A stretch of DNA of 64,000 nt from Pandoraea sp. PE-S2T-3 (GTDB lineage Bacteria; Pseudomonadota; Gammaproteobacteria; Burkholderiales; Burkholderiaceae): positions 310,001-374,000 of the forward strand of contig NZ_NGUQ01000018.1 in assembly GCF_002179965.1 (NCBI RefSeq). The letters are read 5' to 3'. The notes under the pieces were generated by a model. It did no database searches, was not told where the DNA came from, and saw only the letters and a list, made by a program, of their open reading frames with translations. Shown piece after piece: positions 8,953 to 16,644 of the stretch. A program made the translations under genes and the position numbers. Positions within the stretch are counted from its first letter, which is position 1. The number at the start of each line of letters is the position of its first letter.

Positions 8953-9738
8953 TTAGCGCCCAGCGAGGAAACCGCGCAAGCCGGTCCCGGCGAGATACAC
9001 GCTGACGATCAGCGACAGGTAGGCACCCAAGCCGAGCGAAATCGCCTTGAGGGCTTCACGCACCATCTGCGACGCGAAGTCCGAGGCCATGCGTCCGGCA
9101 TCGCGTCCACCGAAGTACGACGCTGCCGTCTTGGCCTGCGACAGGCCGTCGCTGATGTTCAGATAGATGGCAATGCCGATCGCGGCCATGAAGACCAGCG
9201 GCAAGAGGTTCGCCAGATGCGCACGGCGGTCTTTGACGAAGTAAGGCGCCAGCGGCGCGACGATCGCCAGCACCGCCACCACCCCGTAGATCCCCGCGCT
9301 GCCCCCGTTGCCGCCCATCGCGTTGATGACGCCGCCCGGCGAGTTGATCAGGCCCAGCAACTTCCAGAACGAGATACCGACGCGGTAGTCCGCCGAGACC
9401 TGCACCGACACCACGTTGAGCATGAACCAGCCAATGGCAAGCAAGGCCATCGCCCCCAGCGTGCGCGGACCGAAGCGGGCGACGAGCGCGTTGCCCTTCT
9501 GCTTGACCGCCGCCATCGCCTCGTCGGCCGCTTCGCGCGCCAGTTGGCTCTCAGCGACAACGCTCAACGTGATCACGCGGCCGGTGTCGTCGAGCAACGC
9601 CTCGACGGTCATGTTCACCGCCGGGGCCTGCGACGATTGCCACACGCCTTCCAGGTCGAACGGATGCTGACGCGAACCGATCATCACGAGACCGGGGCCC
9701 GCGCTCGTGTCGCGCAAAATCTTTCCACGTTGCTTCAT
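8953..9738 (-). CDS. Predicted inner-membrane protein of unknown function
   Basis: The 261-residue product has a soluble N-terminal part of about 85 residues, then four or so hydrophobic segments (starting at ALLAIGWFMLNVVSVQV, GIYGVVAVLAIVAPLAPYF, LLPLVFMAAIGIAIYL and LGAYLSLIVSVYLAG). No enzyme motif is visible. The ATG at 9738 has the ribosome site ggagaaagcgac; the longer frame (to 9816) lacks one. It lies upstream of the DUF4852-like lipoprotein gene on the same strand, and the two may form one envelope module. Confidence 0.7.
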   Translation of the reverse strand: MKQRGKILRDTSAGPGLVMIGSRQHPFDLEGVWQSSQAPAVNMTVEALLDDTGRVITLSVVAESQLAREAADEAMAAVKQKGNALVARFGPRTLGAMALLAIGWFMLNVVSVQVSADYRVGISFWKLLGLINSPGGVINAMGGNGGSAGIYGVVAVLAIVAPLAPYFVKDRRAHLANLLPLVFMAAIGIAIYLNISDGLSQAKTAASYFGGRDAGRMASDFASQMVREALKAISLGLGAYLSLIVSVYLAGTGLRGFLAGR

Positions 9739-9914
9739 GTCGCTTTCTCCGCAATAGGGTTGCCATTTCACGGGTTCACCGTTTCGGCGTTCGTTGATCC
9801 GCTGTTCGGCTGGCACCTCCCTGACAGGTGGCGTGCGTCGCAGCAGTTACTCCCCTATTCGGAGCCCGGTCGAAAAACCGGGAGACTTTTTTCAGATTTT
9901 TTTGTGCTGGCCGT

Positions 9915-9944
9915 GGCCATAAAAAGCGGGGACCGAAGTCCCCG
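9915..9944 (-). terminator. Intrinsic terminator of the sigma/anti-sigma operon
   Basis: On the minus strand a stem cggggac / gtccccg closes a TTCG tetraloop and is followed by CTTTTT, 33 bp after the anti-sigma stop. This is a textbook intrinsic terminator. Confidence 0.88.
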
Positions 9945-9976
9945 TCGTCGACACGCCGATGCCTCAGCAGTGAATG

Positions 9977-10666
9977 CTATTTGCCGTCGCTCGCGACATC
10001 GCCATAAACGATGAGCCCGGTCGCCTTGAGATCGGCCAGTGCCTTCTTGGGGTCGCCCGCAGGCACGGCCAGCCAGAGCATGCCGTCGTCGTCCGGCCCG
10101 CGCACGATGTCGAGTTGAAGATCGCCAAGCGTCTTGCGAACCTGCGCGACGGTCGTCGTCTCGACAAAAATCACCTGCAACAGCGGCACGCCCGGCGCCG
10201 GTGATGCGCCCCCCCGCAGGGTGCTCGTGCCTTCGGTCGGCACGGCCAGTTTCTCCAACCCGGCGAGACGCACGGTTTGCAGCCCCGTGAGCAATGCCAG
10301 CGCCGCCACCGAAGCAAACGCCCAGCCCCGGCCCACCGGCGCACGCCACCAACCGCGCAGACGATCGATCAGCGAGGCCGGTTTGCGCTGGCTTTTGGCG
10401 GTGCCGTTCGATGGCTTCGCACGCGCGGCAATCGTTTGCGCATCGGGCAGATCGTCGAACGCCACCAGCGGCGCACGCTCGGCGTAACTCGTTTCAATGG
10501 CTTCACGCGTGGCGCCGGCGAACTCGCGCTCCTCGCGCACGATCGATTGCCAATCGGGATGCGCGGCGAGTTGCGCGTCCATCCACGCCCGTTCGCCCGC
10601 GTCGAGCTTGTCGCAGGCGTAGAGAAACGCCAGTGAGCGGAAACGTTCCAGTTCGTCGTGATTCAC
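9977..10666 (-). CDS. Putative transmembrane anti-sigma factor
   Basis: The 229-residue product starts with a zinc-less anti-sigma-like N-terminal domain (FLYACDKLDAGERAWMDAQL, then LAAHPDWQ), has one membrane span near 120-140 (GWAFASVAALALLTGLQTVR) and a periplasmic C-terminal domain of about 90 residues. The start is GTG at 10666, preceded by aaggagacgggcga; its GTGA overlaps the stop of the sigma gene, so the two are coupled. By context it would hold the ECF sigma at the membrane. The family assignment is inferred mostly from topology and operon position. Confidence 0.8.
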   Translation of the reverse strand: MNHDELERFRSLAFLYACDKLDAGERAWMDAQLAAHPDWQSIVREEREFAGATREAIETSYAERAPLVAFDDLPDAQTIAARAKPSNGTAKSQRKPASLIDRLRGWWRAPVGRGWAFASVAALALLTGLQTVRLAGLEKLAVPTEGTSTLRGGASPAPGVPLLQVIFVETTTVAQVRKTLGDLQLDIVRGPDDDGMLWLAVPAGDPKKALADLKATGLIVYGDVASDGK

Positions 10667-11412
10667 TCGCCCGTCTCCTTTGCATTGCCTGAAGTGCTTG
10701 TCTTGCCCAAGCCCAGTTTGCGCGACACACACCCGCGCATGCGCTCGCGCGCTTTCTTGACCCAGCCGCGCACCTGCTCGCTGTTGATCAGCACGCCGGG
10801 GGGCAACGTGCGTTGCATCTCCACGGTCATGTCCGCGTACGAGAGGTCCTCGTCGAGCGCCAGTTCCATGGCCAAACGATAGTTGGGATTCGAGCCGGCG
10901 GGCAGCGCATCGAGACACTTTCGCACCGCGCTCTCGATCTGATTGCCGTAGATGCCGTCGGCGGCACTCGGCCACTCGCACGCGATGTCGTCGGGGTCTT
11001 CCATCGGCGCATCGCCTGCGATCTGACCGAAGTTGCGCGTGTCTGCCGGGTCGCCGGATGGCTTGGCATCCTCGGCGTCATCGTGGGTAAAGCGGGAATG
11101 TTTGTAGTGCACGCGCAGCACATCGAGCGCGCAGTACCGGGTGATCATGTTGACCCAGGTCTTGACGGAGGCGCGCGACGGATCGTAGTCCTGCGCGCCC
11201 GTCACGATCTTGCACCACGCCTCCTGAACGGTCTGGCGGGCGAGGTCGTCGTTGAAACCGGTCGCCTGAAGCGCCTGCCGGGCGAGCGCACCGGCCATGC
11301 GATTGTAAAACTCGCGATGGGCCAGCTTGACGGCAGCGCTGCCGTCCCCCGGTTGGCCGAACTTGCGCAACAAGCGCGTGAGTTCTTCGTTTTCGATATC
11401 GTCGCGTTTCAT
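10663..11412 (-). CDS. ECF-type RNA polymerase sigma factor
   Basis: The 249-residue product contains sigma region 2 (LARQTVQEAWCKIVTGAQ, then WVNMITRYCALDVLR) and region 4 (LALDEDLSYADMTVEM...SEQVRGWVKKARERMRGC). The two are joined by an unusually long acidic linker of about 60 residues (HDDAEDAKPSGDPADTRNF...EDPDDIACEW). ECF factors are typically 170-200 residues, so the linker explains the excess. Its stop overlaps the start of the anti-sigma gene. No ECF-type promoter could be recognised upstream by eye. Signal and regulon are unknown. Confidence 0.87.
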   Translation of the reverse strand: MKRDDIENEELTRLLRKFGQPGDGSAAVKLAHREFYNRMAGALARQALQATGFNDDLARQTVQEAWCKIVTGAQDYDPSRASVKTWVNMITRYCALDVLRVHYKHSRFTHDDAEDAKPSGDPADTRNFGQIAGDAPMEDPDDIACEWPSAADGIYGNQIESAVRKCLDALPAGSNPNYRLAMELALDEDLSYADMTVEMQRTLPPGVLINSEQVRGWVKKARERMRGCVSRKLGLGKTSTSGNAKETGE

Positions 11413-11519
11413 GCGGGCTCACGTAGTCCAGCCGCGAATTCTACGTGAGTTTGGCCGCCGTGGCGCCGCACGAATTTTACGTTTCCTTGCGCTTGCCCGA
11501 GGCCACGGCGAGGCCTGCG

Positions 11520-11945
11520 TCAGGCGTTCAGCCGCCGGGCAGATGTTGTCGCTGGCGCGTGCGTGTTGATCGCCTCGGCAAACTTCATCAGCGCGTGGCT
11601 GAGTGCCCGCATCGACCGCCCCAGCAGCGGACACCAGCAAGTTTGGTCGGCGAACCACAACTCAACCGTGAGCCAGACCTGATCGCGCACGGTATAGATC
11701 TTCACCACCTTCATCTGACGGTTGATCTCGTCCATCGCAATCAACGCGCGAGAGAGTGATTCCTGCGATTCGATCTGGTAGACGTTAGGCAGCAGGAGCT
11801 TGCCGTAGCCCGGATCGCTCTGGTCGAAACACAGCACGTATTGCAGGCCTTCGCGCTTGAACGCGATATCGCCGTCATCGTCGAGATGCGCCGAATAGCC
11901 TTCGCCCTGAAGGTAGGTGAGCAGGGTCTGGATGTGGTCTTGCAT
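11520..11945 (-). CDS. Small cytosolic protein with YbjN/chaperone-like fold, function unknown
   Basis: This 141-residue soluble protein has alternating strands and helices (LLTYLQGEGYSAHLDDDGDI, KREGLQYVLCFDQSDPGY) reminiscent of YbjN and type III secretion chaperone-like folds. The tail (THAPATTSARRLNA) looks disordered. The ATG at 11945 is preceded by ttggagtccgct, which favours it over a TTG 12 bp upstream. It sits alone between the sigma gene and a phosphatase gene on the same strand. The fold assignment is tentative. Confidence 0.65.
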   Translation of the reverse strand: MQDHIQTLLTYLQGEGYSAHLDDDGDIAFKREGLQYVLCFDQSDPGYGKLLLPNVYQIESQESLSRALIAMDEINRQMKVVKIYTVRDQVWLTVELWFADQTCWCPLLGRSMRALSHALMKFAEAINTHAPATTSARRLNA

Positions 11946-12019
11946 AGCGGACTCCAAGGGTTAGCCGACACTACCCCATTCGGAGTGACACGCTGAAACC
12001 GGTCGCTTTTTTGGGCGGA

Positions 12020-13441
12020 CTACCTCACCGCCTCAAGGCACGCCGGTGTCAGCGCTGACTTCGCCCGCTGTGCAAAGGCCGGCCAGCGACATGCACGGCC
12101 GTCCGGGCCGTCGGCACAATCGGCCAACGGCAGCGTGACGCGCTTGGCCGGCTCATCGAGCGAGAGCGCGGTGAGCTGACGCAACTGCTGCATTGATTGA
12201 TAGATGAATTCGACCCGCACGAACGGCTCGCCTGCCGGGTTGCGCCAGAGCGAGAACACCAGCGCGCCGTCGGGCGGGGTGTTGTCAGGCTGATCGGGAA
12301 GCTGCCAGTCGAACTTGAGCATGCCGGCCAGATTCGCCACGTTGGTGTCGTGGCCAGTGAGCACATACACCCGGTTGCCGACCGGCAACACCGGGCCGCG
12401 CACGGGCGCGGGCGGCGGTGCGCCCGCTTCGGCGGCCGAGCGGGTCAGTGCGTCGAGCACGACCGCGAGCAGCGGCGTGCCGTTGGTCGCTGCGAGATAG
12501 GGCGTGCGGTCGAGCAGATCGCGCTGGGCGTTGTGCGCTTCGAGCAGGCGTGCCCAGTCGCTCTCGTCACGAATGCGTCCCCAGGCTACGTCGTTGTCGG
12601 GGAAGCCCTCGCCGTATTGCAGCAAGAAGACCTCCGACGCGGTGGCCGCGCTGCCGAGCGCGCCACGCAGCGTCACGCCGCTTCCGTCGCCCTCGACACG
12701 CAGGCGCGTCGGCACGTCTTCAAGCTTGCAGTTGCCCTGTGCACCGCACGCTGGGCTGCGCGAATAGCCAAGGACTTCGCCCATGCGGGCAATCGTGGCG
12801 GCATAACGTTTGTTGAGGCCCGCAACACCATCCGGCGCGAGACGCGCTTCAATCGCACCGCGCGCCGCGCCCGGGTCCAGCGGGCAGTCACCGGCGGCCA
12901 CCGGATGGAACACGGCGTCGTACGTGGTGAGATCGGCTTGATGGGCCGTGCGCATGTCGCAACCCGGCGCGATGCCCTGCATCAAGGCGCTGCCGGTCTC
13001 ACGCGTGCGTTGGTCGATATCGGCCCAGCCGTAGACGGTACCCGGTGCGGGGCAGGTGTTCTCAGGCAAGACACGGCGCGCGCGCAGCCAGTCGCCGTAG
13101 TAGCGGCCCATGCGCTCGGCGAGCGAGCCGCCACGCGCCGTCAGATAACCGGCGGGGACCACCCAGCCGGGCCACGCGTCGGGGCTCAGCTTGTCGAGCG
13201 GCGGATGCGCATGCGTCGGAGACCGAACCCCATGACGGCTCACGATCACGGTCGAGACCAGCGTCCAGTCGGCGGGCATGCCGTCGACCTGAGCCGCCGA
13301 CTCGGTCGGACGGGCGGGGCCCGGCTGCTGTTGTGGCGGTGACGCGCAGGCACTCAGCAATGCCGCGATCATCAGCGTCAGAGGCAGCGTCCGGGCGAGC
13401 GCAGCGGCTTTCCCACGGGATTCGACGGGCATGCGAGTCAT
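12020..13441 (-). CDS. Histidine acid phosphatase (AppA/phytase-like) lipoprotein
   Basis: The 473-residue product has a lipoprotein signal (LTLMIAALLSACAS, lipobox LSAC) and the histidine phosphatase signature SRHGVRSP, whose His is phosphorylated in catalysis. The late proton donor motif reads LTGHDTNVANLAG (HD). Paired cysteines (for example CDMRTAH, CPLDPG, CGAQGNC) fit a periplasmic, disulfide-bonded enzyme. The family removes phosphate from phytate, sugar phosphates or polyphosphate. The ATG at 13441 places the signal sequence normally; a 24-residue upstream extension is possible but unlikely. No partner gene is adjacent. Confidence 0.9.
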   Translation of the reverse strand: MTRMPVESRGKAAALARTLPLTLMIAALLSACASPPQQQPGPARPTESAAQVDGMPADWTLVSTVIVSRHGVRSPTHAHPPLDKLSPDAWPGWVVPAGYLTARGGSLAERMGRYYGDWLRARRVLPENTCPAPGTVYGWADIDQRTRETGSALMQGIAPGCDMRTAHQADLTTYDAVFHPVAAGDCPLDPGAARGAIEARLAPDGVAGLNKRYAATIARMGEVLGYSRSPACGAQGNCKLEDVPTRLRVEGDGSGVTLRGALGSAATASEVFLLQYGEGFPDNDVAWGRIRDESDWARLLEAHNAQRDLLDRTPYLAATNGTPLLAVVLDALTRSAAEAGAPPPAPVRGPVLPVGNRVYVLTGHDTNVANLAGMLKFDWQLPDQPDNTPPDGALVFSLWRNPAGEPFVRVEFIYQSMQQLRQLTALSLDEPAKRVTLPLADCADGPDGRACRWPAFAQRAKSALTPACLEAVR

Positions 13442-13648
13442 GGCGGCAGTGTGTCGGAATGACATGGATGGCGTTGGCGCCCATCTTAACCTTGCCGCCA
13501 TGACATCGCGCAATGCCGCAATTGCCCCGTCGTGCCCACGCGACGGCCCATGAATTTTGATGCCGCCCCCGCGAATTCGCGGCCCCGATGTGTTACCGCA
13601 TTGCGACGCACGACGACACCCGTGCGACGCCTTGCGACGGCTCGTGGG

Positions 13649-14473
13649 CTACACCGCCGAATCGGGCGAGCCGTCGTCCAATGAGCGGCCGACGGCGCCA
13701 AAGCGCCACGACAGCCGATGCGCTGCGGCTATCAGTGCACTGGCCGGTTCGCCCTCGGGCGTGGTGTCGAAGCTGCCGGACGATCCCATCAGCGCCAGCA
13801 CCAGCGTGACTTCGCCGGTGTGATCGAACACGGGCACCGCGACCGTATCGATACCGGGCACCGGATTGCTCAACGCGGTATCGAGGCGATGCGTGCGAAT
13901 GTCCGCCAGCCGGCCGTCGTAGTCCTTCGGTGGCTTGGCAGCACGGCCGTCCGCCCCCAGACCGGCCATGCGCACACTCTCTTGCGCCAGCATGCCGTCG
14001 AGCACCGCCGGCGGTAGAAACGCGGCAAACGTGCGCCCGATGGCCGTGTTCACGAGCGACAGCACGGTGCCGATGCGCAGGCTCACGTGTTGCGGGCGCA
14101 TCGCCTCTTCCAGCCGGACGACGGTCGGCCCCACGGGACCCAGCACGGCCATCGCCGCCGAAAGACCCGTGGCTTGTGCCAACGCCAGAATCTCGGGCTC
14201 GGCTTCGCCCGTTGGCGAGAGACGTTGCAAGGCCATCAGACCCAGTTCGAGACTGAGCGCGCCGGCTTCGAAGTTGCCGCTCGCGTCGCGGCTGAGCAAC
14301 CCGGCGCGCTGAAGGCTCACCAGATGCGGATGCGCCTTGGCCGGGGCCATGCCCGCATCGCGCGCCAGACCGTTGAGGGGCAACGGACGCGCCGCCGCGA
14401 CCAACGCCTCAAGCAACGCACCGGTGCTCTCCAGTGCCTGAATGCCGCGTTGTGGCTTCGTCGGCTCGCTCAT
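13649..14473 (-). CDS. IclR-family transcriptional regulator (second of a tandem pair)
   Basis: The 274-residue product has an N-terminal winged helix (ALLEALVAAARPLPLNGLAR, AHPHLVSLQRAGLL) and an IclR effector domain (IGRTFAAFLPP, VPVFDHTGEVTLVLAL). Its ATG overlaps the TGA of the upstream IclR gene (ATGA), so the two are coupled and may form a hetero-oligomer. The pair is divergent from the MBL/FAD monooxygenase/DUF2783 genes and is therefore the likely regulator of that aromatic-type pathway. The two paralogues share layout but differ clearly in sequence, so the duplication is not recent. Confidence 0.9.
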   Translation of the reverse strand: MSEPTKPQRGIQALESTGALLEALVAAARPLPLNGLARDAGMAPAKAHPHLVSLQRAGLLSRDASGNFEAGALSLELGLMALQRLSPTGEAEPEILALAQATGLSAAMAVLGPVGPTVVRLEEAMRPQHVSLRIGTVLSLVNTAIGRTFAAFLPPAVLDGMLAQESVRMAGLGADGRAAKPPKDYDGRLADIRTHRLDTALSNPVPGIDTVAVPVFDHTGEVTLVLALMGSSGSFDTTPEGEPASALIAAAHRLSWRFGAVGRSLDDGSPDSAV

Positions 14474-15270
14474 GCCAGTTCCTCGTTGACTTGTCTTGCG
14501 ATGGCGTTGGCCGTCTCGCGCAATGCCGTCGCGGCAGCCCCCTGCCAATCGACATCGAGTGCCGCCGTCGGACCGATGGCGGTGAGTGCGAGCCGCAAGC
14601 GGCCGCTGGCATCGAACACGGGCACGCACAGGCTGCTGACCGACGGGCTCGGCGTGTTCACGCTGCGTGCCATGCCGTGCGCGCGCGTCTCGTCGAGGAG
14701 TTCGGCAAAGTGGTGTTGCTCATCGGCGTTGCCCGGCATTTGCTCATGCCACGCGAGCGGCCAGTCGGCTAACGGCGTGAACGCGCAGAACGCGCGGCCG
14801 GTAGACGTCGTCGTGAGCGACATGACCGACCCCACGTGCAAGTTCACATGCAGCGGGAAGGCCGCGCGCTCGAAGTGCACGACGAGCGGGCCTTGCGGTG
14901 CCGGGGTAGAGATCGCCACACAGAAGCCGGTTTCACGCGCGAGCGCCACCACGCGCGGGACGGCGGCGCGATACGCGGGATCGTTCTCAAGATGGAGCAA
15001 CGCCAGCCGCAACAGCATCGGCCCCGGCGCATAGCTGCCTGACATCGGATCGCGCTTGAGTAACCCAAGCCGCGTGAGACTCACCAGATAAGGGTGCGCC
15101 TGCGCGGGCGGCAGACCGGCCAGCGCCGCCAGATCGCCCGGTGCCAGCGGCCGCCGCGCCTGTGCAAGTGCCTGCAACACGCGGGCGGCAACGTCCACGC
15201 TTTGCACGCCGCGCGAGACACGTGCGGGCTGGGCGCCATCGTCGTCGAGGCTGTCGGAGGCACGCGCCAT
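14470..15270 (-). CDS. IclR-family transcriptional regulator (first of a tandem pair)
   Basis: The 266-residue product has an HTH (LAPGDLAALAGLPPAQAHPY, then LVSLTRLGLLKRD) and the IclR ligand domain (STGRAFCAFTPLADW, LCVPVFDASGRLRLALTAIG). The ATG at 15270 has aaagggcgac upstream; an ATG eight codons earlier lacks a site. It is divergent from the MBL gene across about 300 bp that holds a palindrome over the -35 box. Downstream it overlaps the second IclR gene by four bases. Confidence 0.9.
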   Translation of the reverse strand: MARASDSLDDDGAQPARVSRGVQSVDVAARVLQALAQARRPLAPGDLAALAGLPPAQAHPYLVSLTRLGLLKRDPMSGSYAPGPMLLRLALLHLENDPAYRAAVPRVVALARETGFCVAISTPAPQGPLVVHFERAAFPLHVNLHVGSVMSLTTTSTGRAFCAFTPLADWPLAWHEQMPGNADEQHHFAELLDETRAHGMARSVNTPSPSVSSLCVPVFDASGRLRLALTAIGPTAALDVDWQGAAATALRETANAIARQVNEELA

Positions 15271-15439
15271 GTCGCCCTTTGGAATTCGGTTCATGCAGAG
15301 GGGGAGCGGACTCCCGGAGAAAAAGTGGCCTAGATTCTAAACAAGTCGCCGCAGCATGCCCGGAAATGGGCATCTCAGGGTTCTCCCGGATGTTTCGAAT
15401 CACCTGCGGCGCGCTTGTCGCAACATTAGCAAATAACAA

Positions 15440-15485
15440 CTATATTTGTCATTGACAAAAATTCAGCCCATTTCGTAAGATGGCT
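15440..15485 (+). promoter_or_regulatory. Sigma-70 promoter with palindromic operator before the MBL-FAD-DUF2783 operon
   Basis: TTGACA (15452-15457) and TAAGAT (15476-15481) lie 18 bp apart. The 13-bp palindrome TTGTCA-T-TGACAA (15446-15458) covers the -35 element. This is the obvious binding place for one or both IclR proteins encoded divergently. The surrounding 60 bp are AT-rich. Confidence 0.65.
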
Positions 15486-15587
15486 GCACCCTGACGCCGA
15501 TCGGCCGACAGAGCATGCTTTCATGACGTGCGAGCTGCCACCCGTCGTCGGTTCATCCCCACAGACAAGACACGAGAGAGAGACAGC

Positions 15588-16547
15588 ATGGCTAAAGCAT
15601 TTGCCTCGCAAGCCGACCTGGAAGCGAAAAAGGTCACCTTCACCCAACTGTCGGAACACGCCTGGGCCTACACGGCAGAAGGCGACCCGAACTCGGGCGT
15701 CATCATCGGCGACGACGGCGTGATGATCGTCGACACGACGGCCACGCCGGCCATGGCGCAAGACCTGATCGCCAAGATCCGCACGGTCACCGACAAGCCG
15801 ATCAAGTACGTGGTGCTCTCGCACTATCACGCCGTGCGCGTGCTGGGCGCGTCGGCTTACTTCGAAGAAGGCGCGCAGCAGATCATCGCGAGCCGCGGCA
15901 CGTTTGAGATGATTCAAGAGCGCGGCGAAGCCGACATGAAGTCGGAGATCGAACGCTTCCCGCGTCTGTTCGCCGGTGTCGAGACGGTGCCGGGCCTGAC
16001 GTGGCCGACGCTCGTGTTCGAGAAGGAAATGACGCTGTTCCTCGGCAAGCTCGAAGTGAAGATTGCGCATCTGGGCTCGGGCCATACGAAGGGCGACACG
16101 GTCGTGTGGCTGCCGTCGGACAAGGTGCTGTTCTCGGGCGATCTGGTCGAGTACGACGCCGCCTGCTACACCGGCGACGCACAACTCGCCGAGTGGCCCG
16201 CCACGCTCGACGCGCTGGCGGCACTCGGTGCCGAGAAGCTCGTCCCGGGCCGTGGCCCGGCACTCACCACGCCCGCCGACGTCGCCAAGGGCCTCGCCTA
16301 CACGAAGGACTTCGTGACGACGCTGTTCGAAGCCGGCAAGAAAGCCGTCGAACAGAAGCTCGATCTGAAGGGCGCGATGGCACTCACGCGCAGCCAGATG
16401 GACCCGAAGTTCGGTCACGTTTTCATCTACGAACACTGCCTGCCGTTCGATGTGACGCGCGCCTTCGATGAGGCCAGCGGCATCACGCACCCGCGCATTT
16501 GGACGGCGCAGCGCGACAAGGAAATGTGGGCCGCACTGCAAGACTGA
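15588..16547 (+). CDS. MBL-fold hydrolase-like protein with incomplete metal site
   Basis: The 319-residue product has the metallo-beta-lactamase fold (GVIIGDDGVMIVDTTATP, VVLSHYHAVRVLG, HLGSGHTKGDT, LFSGDLVEYD). The usual HxHxDH is H79-Y-H81-A-V83-R84, so the Asp and third His are replaced. The late G-H-G motif reads PGRGPAL, losing another His. H79, H81, H166 and D185 remain, enough for one metal at most. The gene leads an operon with an FAD monooxygenase and a DUF2783 protein under two IclR regulators, so it may open a lactone or thioester made by the oxygenase; that is inference. The start follows gagagagacagc. Confidence 0.85.
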   Translation: MAKAFASQADLEAKKVTFTQLSEHAWAYTAEGDPNSGVIIGDDGVMIVDTTATPAMAQDLIAKIRTVTDKPIKYVVLSHYHAVRVLGASAYFEEGAQQIIASRGTFEMIQERGEADMKSEIERFPRLFAGVETVPGLTWPTLVFEKEMTLFLGKLEVKIAHLGSGHTKGDTVVWLPSDKVLFSGDLVEYDAACYTGDAQLAEWPATLDALAALGAEKLVPGRGPALTTPADVAKGLAYTKDFVTTLFEAGKKAVEQKLDLKGAMALTRSQMDPKFGHVFIYEHCLPFDVTRAFDEASGITHPRIWTAQRDKEMWAALQD

Positions 16548-16644
16548 GCCCACTGACCCGGTAGCAAATCAAAAGTAGAAACGGTGCCCGCCCGCGCGAC
16601 GCTGACATGGCGCGCGGATGAGGCACCGGCGACGGAGACATTGC

